This document shows, one piece after another, positions 1 to 6,331 of a stretch of DNA of 7,800 nt. The number at the start of each line of letters is the position of its first letter. The first letter of the stretch is position 1. The notes below the pieces were generated by a model that worked only from the letters and a program-made list of their open reading frames with translations, searched no databases and was not told the origin of the DNA. The position numbers and the translations under genes are program-made. The stretch lies in the NCBI GenBank assembly GCA_017881145.1, contig JADGRG010000281.1:1-7800 (forward strand), in the 5' to 3' direction. This DNA comes from Sandaracinaceae bacterium. GTDB lineage: Bacteria > Myxococcota_A > Polyangia > Polyangiales > JAFGIB01.

Positions 1-688
1 GGATGCGAATCGGGTCTTCGCGAAAACGCACGTCTGGCTCACCGATGGTCCGCACCACGCCGGCACGCAGGTCGGCGACGCCACCCACGTAGTCGATGAC
101 TTCGTCGCGCTCCAGATCGTAGAAGAGCCCATTGATGGTGAAGTCGCGACGGATGGCGTCTTCGTGCGGATCGCCGAAGGTGTTGTCCTGGCGGATCAAG
201 AGGTCGGCGTCGTCGCCGCGATCGGGCGGCGCCCCGGAGTCGCGCGCCTCACCTTCCCCGCGCTCGTCGAGGTCGTCGGTCTCGTCGCGTTCTTCGCGGC
301 GTTCTTCGCGCGTGTCTTTCGGGTCGCGTCGGAAAGTGGCGACCTCGATGATCTTGCCGCCCGCAAACAGGATGTGCGCCAGGCGAAAGCGCCGACCGAT
401 CACCCGACAGTTGCGGAAGAGGCGTCGCACCTCGCTCGGCGTGGCGCTGGTGGCGATGTCGAAGTCCTTGGGCGCTCGCGCCAGCAGGAGGTCTCGGACG
501 CCGCCGCCGACCAGGTAGGCTTCGTGGCCGCTCGCCGTGAGTCGCCTGAGCACCTTGACCGCGTCGGGATCGATGCGCTCCGAGACCAGGATGCCGGGGT
601 AAATCTCGGGCGTGGGGGTTCCCGCCGCCGCAACGCGGGGAGCAGTGTCGCTCGCCGCCGATTCGAGTTTTCGTGAAGGAGATTCCAT
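1..688 (-). CDS. pcnB: Poly(A) polymerase I, N-terminal 229 residues (gene cut by left window edge)
   Basis: Adds poly(A) tails to RNA 3' ends in the cytoplasm, promoting decay. It belongs to the class II nucleotidyltransferase family shared with CCA-adding enzymes. Reading leftward from the ATG at 688, I see GGGVRDLLL (residues 61-69) followed by the catalytic DFD at 75-77, RRFRLAH at 99-105, the third carboxylate in IEVATFR (Glu115), RRDFTIN at 180-186, DYVGG at 199-203 and RFREDPIRI at 221-229. RRFRLAH followed by IEVATFR favours PcnB over a tRNA CCA-adding enzyme. The frame is open to base 1, so the RNA-binding C-terminal half is missing only because the window ends. An in-frame TAG lies about 40 bases upstream of the ATG; a GTG at 702 is a possible alternative start, and neither has a strong Shine-Dalgarno. 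Odd point: a charged insert (about 122-162, rich in Arg, Glu and Asp) between Glu115 and the DNTFG segment. The gene is divergent from nagZ. Confidence 0.93.
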   Translation of the reverse strand, partial: MESPSRKLESAASDTAPRVAAAGTPTPEIYPGILVSERIDPDAVKVLRRLTASGHEAYLVGGGVRDLLLARAPKDFDIATSATPSEVRRLFRNCRVIGRRFRLAHILFAGGKIIEVATFRRDPKDTREERREERDETDDLDERGEGEARDSGAPPDRGDDADLLIRQDNTFGDPHEDAIRRDFTINGLFYDLERDEVIDYVGGVADLRAGVVRTIGEPDVRFREDPIRI

Positions 689-814
689 GGAAGGTCTGCG
701 CACTCGTCGACCAGCGTCGCGGGTGCCCTATCTCGGGCCGGGTCTTGGCAGATCGCGCAGACCGAGCACCATCGCCCCAGATCGAAGACCGCCCCCTGGG
801 AGCGATCGTGAAAT

Positions 815-839
815 CGAGCCGTGGTCTAGCTTCGGCTCG
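815..839. repeat. 7-base inverted repeat in the pcnB/nagZ spacer
   Basis: CGAGCCG (815-821) and its exact reverse complement CGGCTCG (833-839) flank an 11-base spacer. It sits about 80 bases upstream of the nagZ start and about 125 bases upstream of the pcnB start. It could be an operator half-site pair or a small RNA hairpin, but in GC-rich DNA a 7-base match is not strong evidence, and no T-run follows. Confidence 0.25.
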
Positions 840-910
840 CGGGAAGGCCCGTCCGTGATACTGGACAGACGCGCGTAACTGATTACCAAGATGGCGGCCC
901 GACTGCAATC

Positions 911-916
911 GGAAGG
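911..916 (+). promoter_or_regulatory. Ribosome binding site for the nagZ GTG start
   Basis: GGAAGG lies 3 bases before the GTG at 920 (6 bases if only the GGA at its left end pairs). It is the best purine-rich match near the start and supports GTG here. The only nearby ATG (891) is out of frame and gives a 10-codon ORF that ends across the GTG. Confidence 0.5.
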
Positions 917-919
917 CTC

Positions 920-2026
920 GTGAACCCAGAAGACCCACCCCTCGAGGCTTGCGCCGGACAGGTGCTTTTGGCCGGTTTCCCCGCGGGCGAGCCGCCTGCC
1001 GCGCTCTTGGATCTGGCGGCGGCCGGCTCGCTCGGCGGTTTCATCCTGTTCCGGCGCAATTTGGGAAGCCCCTGCGAGGTGGCCGAGTTGCTGGCACGCC
1101 TGCGGGCCGCGGCACCCCCGGAGGCTCCGCCGTGGCTGGGCGTCGACCAGGAAGGAGGGCGCGTGGCCAGACTGGGCGCGCCGGTGGTGCGTCTGCCCGC
1201 GATGCGTGTGCTCGGGGACATCGACGACCCGCAGCTCACACGCGATGCTGCCGCGCTGCTCGGGCGCCAGCTCGGGCTCTTGGGCTTCAACCTGGACTTC
1301 GCACCGGTGCTCGACGTCGACACCAACCCCGAAAACCCCGTGATCGGCGATCGCTCGTTCGGCAGGACTCCCGAGCGCGTGATCCGGCATGGCCGCGCGT
1401 TTTCCGAGGGTCTGGCGCAGGCGGGCATCGCGGCGTGTGGCAAGCACTTCCCGGGACACGGTGACACCGCCGAAGACAGCCACTTGCGGCTGCCGCGCCT
1501 TTCACATCCGCGCGAGCGTCTGGACCGCGTCGAGCTGGCACCCTTTGCAGCGCTTGCGGATCTGCTGCCGTGCCTGATGACCGCGCACGTGGTCTTTGAC
1601 TGCCTCGACGCCGAGCGCCCGGCCACGCTGTCGAGCGCGGTGCTTTCGGGGCTGCTGCGAGGACAGCTCGGCTATCGGGGCGTGGTGTGGAGCGATGATC
1701 TCGAGATGAAGGCGATCGCCGATCGCCATGGCACGGCTGAGGCAGCCTGTGCCGCGATCGAAGCCGGTTGCGACGGCTTGCTCATCTGCTCGCAGGTGGA
1801 GCAAGTGCTGCTCGCGCATCAGGCGTTGCGTTCGAAAGCGGAGCGCGACCGTGCGTTCGCCTCGCGCCTGCGTGAAGCCGCTGCACGCTCACTGGCTGCG
1901 CGCCTGGCTCATCGCGTGCAACCAGCGCTGGCGTCGAGCGTGGAGGCGGCGCTCTTGGCAGAAGAGCCTGCACGGCTAGAAGCGCGCATCGAGAGCGCGC
2001 GGGCCGAGGTCTCCTCCGGGGAGTAG
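920..2026 (+). CDS. nagZ: Beta-N-acetylhexosaminidase, glycoside hydrolase family 3
   Basis: A cytoplasmic peptidoglycan-recycling enzyme that removes GlcNAc from GlcNAc-1,6-anhydroMurNAc (peptides). The 368 residues begin without a signal peptide, as expected, and are slightly longer than the 341-residue E. coli protein because of a C-terminal tail. Visible family motifs are GVDQEGGRV (74-82), the NagZ signature starting KHFPGHGDT at 175 and ending with the Asp186-Ser187-His188 acid/base dyad, and SDDLEM (258-263), which carries the nucleophilic Asp. All catalytic elements are intact. The GTG start at 920 is preceded by GGAAGG. The stop is 17 bases before the next start, so it is probably the first gene of a transcript with the outer-membrane protein and xthA. 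In some Gram-negatives the NagZ product controls AmpR/beta-lactamase induction; nothing here shows that link. Confidence 0.95.
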   Translation: MNPEDPPLEACAGQVLLAGFPAGEPPAALLDLAAAGSLGGFILFRRNLGSPCEVAELLARLRAAAPPEAPPWLGVDQEGGRVARLGAPVVRLPAMRVLGDIDDPQLTRDAAALLGRQLGLLGFNLDFAPVLDVDTNPENPVIGDRSFGRTPERVIRHGRAFSEGLAQAGIAACGKHFPGHGDTAEDSHLRLPRLSHPRERLDRVELAPFAALADLLPCLMTAHVVFDCLDAERPATLSSAVLSGLLRGQLGYRGVVWSDDLEMKAIADRHGTAEAACAAIEAGCDGLLICSQVEQVLLAHQALRSKAERDRAFASRLREAAARSLAARLAHRVQPALASSVEAALLAEEPARLEARIESARAEVSSGE

Positions 2027-2043
2027 AGCTGGGACCTTCGACC

Positions 2044-3585
2044 ATGAGCTCCGTCGCGCATATCACTCTGCCATCACCGCTACGATCGCCACCACGATCG
2101 ATGGTCGGTGGAGCGTGTGCTCTCGTTCTGCTCTTGTTTGCGCTCTCGCTCTTGGTTCCGAGCGCCGTCGCACACGCGCAGGCTACGCGGCCTGGGCTCA
2201 CCGGCCGCGAGTCCATCGACTATGTCACCGGGCCTGTGCTCGGCTCGGGCCGCATCGTGGGCCTCGGTGGAGCCTACACGGCGCTCGCGCTCGGCTCGGA
2301 TGGCGCTGCCTGGACACCTGCTGCCTACGCGACGCGCTCGCTCTGGGCGCTCGACTGGTTTCAGTGGGACATGACTCTCGACTACAGCCCGGCGGCATTT
2401 CGCGACATGGTCTTGGACAACAGTGGTCGGACTGGGTCCAGGTACAATGACTTCCTCTTCCTTACGGCGGGTGCCAGCGTCCAGGCCGGCGCCTTCGGCA
2501 TGGGGGCGCTGGTTCGCATGCAGGACTATCGCGTCGGCGAGACGGGCAATCTCCGTCTGATCATCGCTAACTATGGTGCGGCTTACTCTTTGCTCGATGG
2601 ACAACTCCAGATCGGGGTGGCTGCGCGCACGGCGGCTCTGACCATCACCGATGGTGCCGGCACTTCGCCGGTCGACTTCATGGGCACCGGTCCCGAGGTC
2701 GGCGCGGCGCTCGGCTTGGCCGACAAGCCCTACCGCGTCGGTGTCTCCGCCCGCTTGGCTGTGCGCTCCGACAAAGCCAACAACGTTGGCGTCGCTGCGG
2801 GTCTGACGCTGCCGCGCTCCTTGGTGTTGCCGGCGGAGTTGCAGGTAGGTTTTGCCTATCAGCTCGGGGATCGCCCGCTCAACCGCCGTTTCGTGAACCC
2901 GCACGACGTCGAGAAGGAGCTCAGAGCCAAGATGTTGGCCGCTCGCGCGCAGCGCCTGCGTGACGAGCTGGCGCGTGAACGGCAGGACGAGCGCCTGCGC
3001 TGGTCGACAGCCACTGCGCCGCCCGGCGCTCGCATGGCTGCACCCACCGATGAGAGCGGCGAGCCCGGGCTGTCCGCAGAGCCGCGCGACCGCAACTTCT
3101 GGCTAGAGGAGTTGCAGGCGCGCGCGCAGGAGGAACGCCTGCTTGCCTCTGCGCTCAGAGCCGCCACCCGCCAACGCGAGGCGGAGGTCAAGGCCTTGCC
3201 GCGCCGCTATCTCTTGCTCTCCGCCGAAGCCATCTTCACCGGCCAGACTGACAACGGGATCGGACTTGGAGCGTTTGTCGACCAAGGGTCGTTGCTCAGT
3301 CAGCCGGTGCGTACCTCCGGCAAGAACATCTCGCTCGGGCTGCGTCTGGGCGCGGAGGGCGAACCGATTCAGGGGCGTGTGAAGTTGCGACTGGGCTCCT
3401 ACCTCGAACCGAGCCGCTTTGCGGGCGTGCCCGATCGCGTGCATGGAACCATCTCCACCGAGGTGCGCCTCTTCGCGTGGAATCTGCTAGGTCTGGTCGA
3501 CGAATTCGACCTCCGCATCGGCGCATCGCTCGACATCGCGGAGCGCTACAACAACCTCGGATTCGGCATCGGTATCTGGCACTGA
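2044..3585 (+). CDS. Outer-membrane beta-barrel protein with PorV/FadL-like N-terminal motif
   Basis: I do not recognise a named gene. The 513-residue product has a signal peptide: Arg14 and Arg18 precede a hydrophobic stretch at about 24-43, with likely cleavage after AHA (45) or AQA (47). GLGGAYTALALGSDGAAW followed by TPAAYAT resembles the GGA-x-x-ALA-(D)-D-(A)-x-x-NPA segment near the mature N terminus of PorV/PorQ/FadL-type barrels. Most of the rest alternates hydrophobic and polar residues with many Gly and aromatics, as in transmembrane beta strands, and the chain ends in GFGIGIWH. The exception is residues about 284-387, which are highly charged, strand-poor and probably helical. An internal ATG (residue 20) would give a signal peptide without basic residues, so I prefer the ATG at 2044, with GGGA 9 bases upstream. 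It is co-directional with nagZ (17-base gap) and xthA (16-base gap). Substrate or role is unknown; a lipid or solute channel, or a structural barrel, are both possible. Confidence 0.72.
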   Translation: MSSVAHITLPSPLRSPPRSMVGGACALVLLLFALSLLVPSAVAHAQATRPGLTGRESIDYVTGPVLGSGRIVGLGGAYTALALGSDGAAWTPAAYATRSLWALDWFQWDMTLDYSPAAFRDMVLDNSGRTGSRYNDFLFLTAGASVQAGAFGMGALVRMQDYRVGETGNLRLIIANYGAAYSLLDGQLQIGVAARTAALTITDGAGTSPVDFMGTGPEVGAALGLADKPYRVGVSARLAVRSDKANNVGVAAGLTLPRSLVLPAELQVGFAYQLGDRPLNRRFVNPHDVEKELRAKMLAARAQRLRDELARERQDERLRWSTATAPPGARMAAPTDESGEPGLSAEPRDRNFWLEELQARAQEERLLASALRAATRQREAEVKALPRRYLLLSAEAIFTGQTDNGIGLGAFVDQGSLLSQPVRTSGKNISLGLRLGAEGEPIQGRVKLRLGSYLEPSRFAGVPDRVHGTISTEVRLFAWNLLGLVDEFDLRIGASLDIAERYNNLGFGIGIWH

Positions 3586-3591
3586 AGAGGA
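3586..3591 (+). promoter_or_regulatory. Ribosome binding site for xthA, abutting the upstream stop codon
   Basis: AGAGGA begins immediately after the TGA (3583-3585) of the outer-membrane protein gene and lies 10 bases before the xthA ATG at 3602. The tight packing supports translation from a shared transcript. Confidence 0.55.
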
Positions 3592-3601
3592 CACTCGCGA
3601 T

Positions 3602-4414
3602 ATGACCACCCGAAAGCGCCAGAAGAATCTCCGCATAGCCTCGTGGAACGTCAACGGGTTGCGCGCCGCGGCGAACAAGGGTTTCGTCGAGTGGCTCGAC
3701 GCAACGCCAGCCGAGATCGTGGGCCTGCAGGAAGTCCGCGCAGAGCTAACGGCTCTGCCACCGCACGTGCGACAACCCGATGGTTGGCATAGCAGCTTCG
3801 TCGCAGCTGAGCGTAAGGGTTACAGTGGGGTCGGCCTCTACGCGCGGCAGCCTCCCGACGAGGTTCGGACCACGCTCGGCCAGAAGAGCTTCGACGTCGA
3901 GGGACGCGTCATCTTTTCGCGCTTTGGCAAGCTGCTGGTGGTCAACGGATACTTCCCGAACGGCAGTGGCAAGGAGCGCGATAACTCACGCGTGCCTTAC
4001 AAGCTGAGCTTCTACCAGCATCTCTTCAAGCTGCTGCAAGCAGGCGTTGCGAGCGGCGAGCGCATCGTTGTGATGGGCGATTTCAACACAGCGCACACCG
4101 AGCTAGACCTGGCGCGCCCCAAGCAGAACGAGAAGACCAGCGGCTTTCTGCCCGAGGAACGCCGCGAGCTATCGCGCTGGCTGGATGCTGGATGGGTCGA
4201 CACGTTTCGGCGCTTCTCGCCCGGTCCAGGGCATTACACTTGGTGGAGCCAGAGGCAAGGTGCGCGCGACCGTAATGTCGGCTGGAGGATCGACTACATG
4301 CTGGTCTCACCCGGCGCCGAGCCCTATCTGCTCGCCGCCGGCATCGAGCCCGAAGTGCGCGGCTCCGATCACTGCCCGGTGACGGTCACGCTCGATCGCC
4401 GCGTGCAGGAGTGA
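3602..4414 (+). CDS. xthA: Exodeoxyribonuclease III (AP endonuclease)
   Basis: Cuts DNA 5' to abasic sites and degrades duplex DNA from 3' ends during base-excision repair in the cytoplasm; Mg-dependent member of the exonuclease-endonuclease-phosphatase superfamily. At 270 residues it matches the family length (E. coli 268). The complete active site is visible: WNVNG at 15-19 (Asn18 is the metal-site region Asn), QE with Glu44, NGYFPNG with Tyr117, GDFN with Asp160 and Asn162, WRIDY with Asp231, and SDHCP with Asp256-His257. WRIDY and the GYSGVGLYAR segment are typical of the ExoIII branch. The ATG at 3602 has AGAGGA 10 bases upstream, touching the stop of the preceding gene, so co-transcription with nagZ and the barrel gene is likely. 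I see no sign of damage or transfer. Confidence 0.95.
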   Translation: MTTRKRQKNLRIASWNVNGLRAAANKGFVEWLDATPAEIVGLQEVRAELTALPPHVRQPDGWHSSFVAAERKGYSGVGLYARQPPDEVRTTLGQKSFDVEGRVIFSRFGKLLVVNGYFPNGSGKERDNSRVPYKLSFYQHLFKLLQAGVASGERIVVMGDFNTAHTELDLARPKQNEKTSGFLPEERRELSRWLDAGWVDTFRRFSPGPGHYTWWSQRQGARDRNVGWRIDYMLVSPGAEPYLLAAGIEPEVRGSDHCPVTVTLDRRVQE

Positions 4415-4543
4415 GAAATAGCAGGGGTGAACGGATCGTTGTCGGAACTTCGGATCACCATCGCTCGGGCCCCGCGGCACCGAGCTCGCAGGGCGCTTCC
4501 GGGAGACCCAGACCCGTTCCCTGCTGTGGTATAGAAGCAGCGC
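4415..4543 (+). other. xthA-hflX spacer with a possible -10 box
   Basis: These 129 bases hold no clear terminator. TATAGA at 4530-4535 matches the sigma-70 -10 consensus at five of six positions, but lies only 8 bases before the hflX TTG and has no recognisable -35 at 16-18 bases. GGAACTT (4444-4450) looks like an RpoE-type -35, but nothing like its -10 follows at the right distance. A 35-codon GTG-initiated frame (4427-4534) is in phase with hflX and stops at TAG 4532-4534. Whether hflX has its own promoter cannot be settled from the bases. Confidence 0.3.
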
Positions 4544-6220
4544 TTGGAAATCCACGGCAATACCACTGGGCTTGGTCCTTCGGAGCGTAAGGCGCTCGAA
4601 CGCTTGTATCGGCGGCGGGTGCCGTTCTCGGAGCTGACCACGGCGGAGCTTACGCGCAGCCTCTGCGAGGCTTCACAGCTCACACGGCGGCAAGTCGGGG
4701 TGCTGGTCAATCGCAACGGCGAGGTCGAGTATGTCGTGGTCGGCGATTCATCGAAGCTCTTCTTGCCCGACGTGGGCCGTGCTCGTGCGGGCTCCGGACG
4801 CTTTCGTGGTCTGCGATTGATCCACACGCATCTGCGCAGCGAGCCGCTGACCCGAGACGACCTGGTCGACCTCACGCGCCTGCGTTTGGATCTCGTGGCA
4901 GCGATCTGCGTGTCGCCGGAAGGCGAGCCGCGCAGCGTCTACTACGCGCACTGCGTGCCCACCGCGGCCGCCGGAGACGCCCCGCACCGCAGCTACGGGC
5001 CGATCCCTTATGCGAAGCTCTCGGTGGATACGGCAGAGCTGATCACTGCGCTCGAAGAAGAGTTCGCGCGGGCCGCACGGACGCGGACCGTCAAGGCCAA
5101 GGATGGACGTGCGATCCTGCTGCACGTTTGTGAGAAGTCCAAGTCTCGCATGGTCGAAGCGTCGTTGCGCGAGCTTGCGGAGCTGGCACGCACGGCGGGC
5201 GTCGAGGTCACGGACACCGTGGTGCAGGTGCGGGACCGCATCGATCCCAAGACGGTGGTCGGCCGAGGCAAGCTCGACGACATCGTCATCCGCGCCATGC
5301 AACTCGATGTCGACGTGTTGATCGTCGATCGCAACCTCAACGCCACGCAGGCGGCTGCGATAGCGAAGCTTACGGATCTCAAGGTCATCGATCGCACGCA
5401 GCTTATCCTGGACATCTTCGCGCAGCGCGCGCAGAGCCAGGACGGCAAGCTCGAAGTGGAGCTGGCGCAGACCCGCTACCTCTTGCCGCGTCTGGGCACT
5501 CGCGACGACGCTCTCTCTCGCTTGACCGGCGGCATCGGTGGCCGCGGTCCCGGTGAGACCAAGCTCGAGATCGGCAAACGTCGCGCTCGCGATCGCATCA
5601 ACTACCTCGAGGGGCGCTTGCAGGAGCTGGAGAAGCGTCGCAAGCAGCAGCGTCACCGTCGTATCGAGTCGCCGGAGCCGATGGTCGCGATCGTCGGCTA
5701 CACCAACGCCGGCAAGAGCACGCTGCTCAACACGCTGACCGACGCGGGCGTGCTCGCCGAAGACAAGCTCTTCGCCACGCTCGACACCCGCTCGCGCAAG
5801 CTGCACCTGGGCCCGGACCAAGAGATCGTGCTGACTGACACAGTCGGCTTCATCCGCGATCTGCCGCGCGACCTGTGGAGCGCCTTCAAGGCGACCTTCG
5901 AGGAGGCCGCTGAAGCCGATCTACTCCTGCACGTGGTCGACGTCGCCGACCCCGCCTACGAAGATCACATCCACGCCACCGAGGAGCTGCTGCGCGAGCT
6001 TACGCTGCTGGGCGTGCCGCGTGTCTTGGTGCTGAACAAGAGTGACAAGCTACCGGCAGGGCAAAGCGGGGAGTTGGCGCGGCGCTACGAAGGTGTCGCC
6101 GTGTCGGCGACCGACCGCACCACACTGACCGCCCTCGCCGAGCGTCTTCGGAAGGAACTCTTCGCCGAGCGGACAGGCGATGCAGAGGCCGGCGTGCTGA
6201 TTACTTCGCCACTGGCTTGA
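4544..6220 (+). CDS. hflX: GTPase HflX with long N-terminal extension
   Basis: Ribosome-associated GTPase of the Obg-HflX superfamily that splits and rescues stalled 70S ribosomes. The 558 residues compare with 426 in E. coli. Residues 1 to about 185 are an extra N-terminal region, with HTH (94-96) and Thr103-x-x-Asp106. Residues about 190-285 form the usual HflX N-terminal subdomain (VVGRGKLDD is within it). GGIGGRGPGETKLE (329-342) and a charged helical stretch (about 352-375) form the linker. The G domain has G1 GYTNAGKST (385-393), G3 DTVGF (432-436), G4 NKSD (498-501) and G5 SAT (521-523), all intact. The start must lie after the in-frame TAG at 4532-4534. The TTG at 4544 is the first candidate and keeps EIHGNTTGLGPS, which resembles the N termini of long HflX proteins I recall from other deltaproteobacteria. 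There is no clear Shine-Dalgarno. It follows xthA by 129 bases and precedes the sigma-factor gene by 111. Confidence 0.95.
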   Translation: MEIHGNTTGLGPSERKALERLYRRRVPFSELTTAELTRSLCEASQLTRRQVGVLVNRNGEVEYVVVGDSSKLFLPDVGRARAGSGRFRGLRLIHTHLRSEPLTRDDLVDLTRLRLDLVAAICVSPEGEPRSVYYAHCVPTAAAGDAPHRSYGPIPYAKLSVDTAELITALEEEFARAARTRTVKAKDGRAILLHVCEKSKSRMVEASLRELAELARTAGVEVTDTVVQVRDRIDPKTVVGRGKLDDIVIRAMQLDVDVLIVDRNLNATQAAAIAKLTDLKVIDRTQLILDIFAQRAQSQDGKLEVELAQTRYLLPRLGTRDDALSRLTGGIGGRGPGETKLEIGKRRARDRINYLEGRLQELEKRRKQQRHRRIESPEPMVAIVGYTNAGKSTLLNTLTDAGVLAEDKLFATLDTRSRKLHLGPDQEIVLTDTVGFIRDLPRDLWSAFKATFEEAAEADLLLHVVDVADPAYEDHIHATEELLRELTLLGVPRVLVLNKSDKLPAGQSGELARRYEGVAVSATDRTTLTALAERLRKELFAERTGDAEAGVLITSPLA

Positions 6221-6331
6221 GCGCGTCGCATTCCGAAAAATCTTCTTGCGCTTGCTGGCGTCGTCACCAACCCTGCCCGCAATGTCCCGACGGGCACGGC
6301 TGCTTGACCTGGCTGCAAATGGGCGGCGCGC
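6221..6331 (+). other. hflX to sigma-factor spacer; weak inverted repeat
   Basis: TGCCCG (6274-6279) and CGGGCA (6291-6296) are a perfect 6-base inverted repeat with an 11-base loop. No T-run follows, so it is a poor intrinsic terminator. An A-rich patch sits at 6235-6239. I find no GGAAC-type -35 box that would show autoregulation by the downstream ECF factor. The sigma-gene promoter is probably in this stretch, but I cannot point to it. Confidence 0.3.

Larger units (their letters stand above)
689..919. promoter_or_regulatory. Divergent pcnB/nagZ spacer, presumed to hold both promoters
   Basis: These 231 bases separate two genes that point away from each other, so both promoters must lie here or inside the neighbouring coding ends. 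I see TGGACA at 862-867, one mismatch from the sigma-70 -35 consensus, but no convincing -10 at 16-18 bases from it. GATACT at 857-862 resembles a -10 box but lacks a partner. I see no RNA gene. A 7-base inverted repeat is listed separately. Location is inferred from gene arrangement; no specific promoter is claimed. Confidence 0.45.

Noticed and set aside
891..923. 10-codon ATG frame with its TGA overlapping the nagZ GTG
   Set aside because: It is too short to judge, has no clear ribosome binding site, and such overlaps arise by chance.
249..938. 229-codon minus-strand frame covering pcnB and the divergent spacer
   Set aside because: It is a different frame from the one carrying the PcnB catalytic motifs, and its translation is low-complexity and Arg-rich.
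728..1626. Minus-strand frames opposite the nagZ 5' half
   Set aside because: nagZ has complete catalytic motifs on the plus strand; the antisense frames are compositional shadows.
2080..2904. 274-codon open frame on the minus strand, antisense to the barrel gene
   Set aside because: The product is rich in Arg, Ala and Gly without motifs, as is typical of antisense frames in GC-rich DNA. The plus-strand frame has a signal peptide and beta-strand pattern.
4444..4450. GGAACTT, identical to an RpoE/ECF -35 consensus, upstream of hflX
   Set aside because: No matching -10 element follows at 15-17 bases; the DNA there is only a GC run.
4748..5821. Long (357-codon) open frame on the minus strand, antisense to hflX
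   Set aside because: hflX is certain from its GTPase motifs. The antisense product has no recognisable motif, and long antisense frames are expected opposite GC-rich genes.
6274..6296. Hairpin TGCCCG/CGGGCA after hflX as a terminator
   Set aside because: The stem is only 6 bases with an 11-base loop and no T-run; listed only as a weak repeat.
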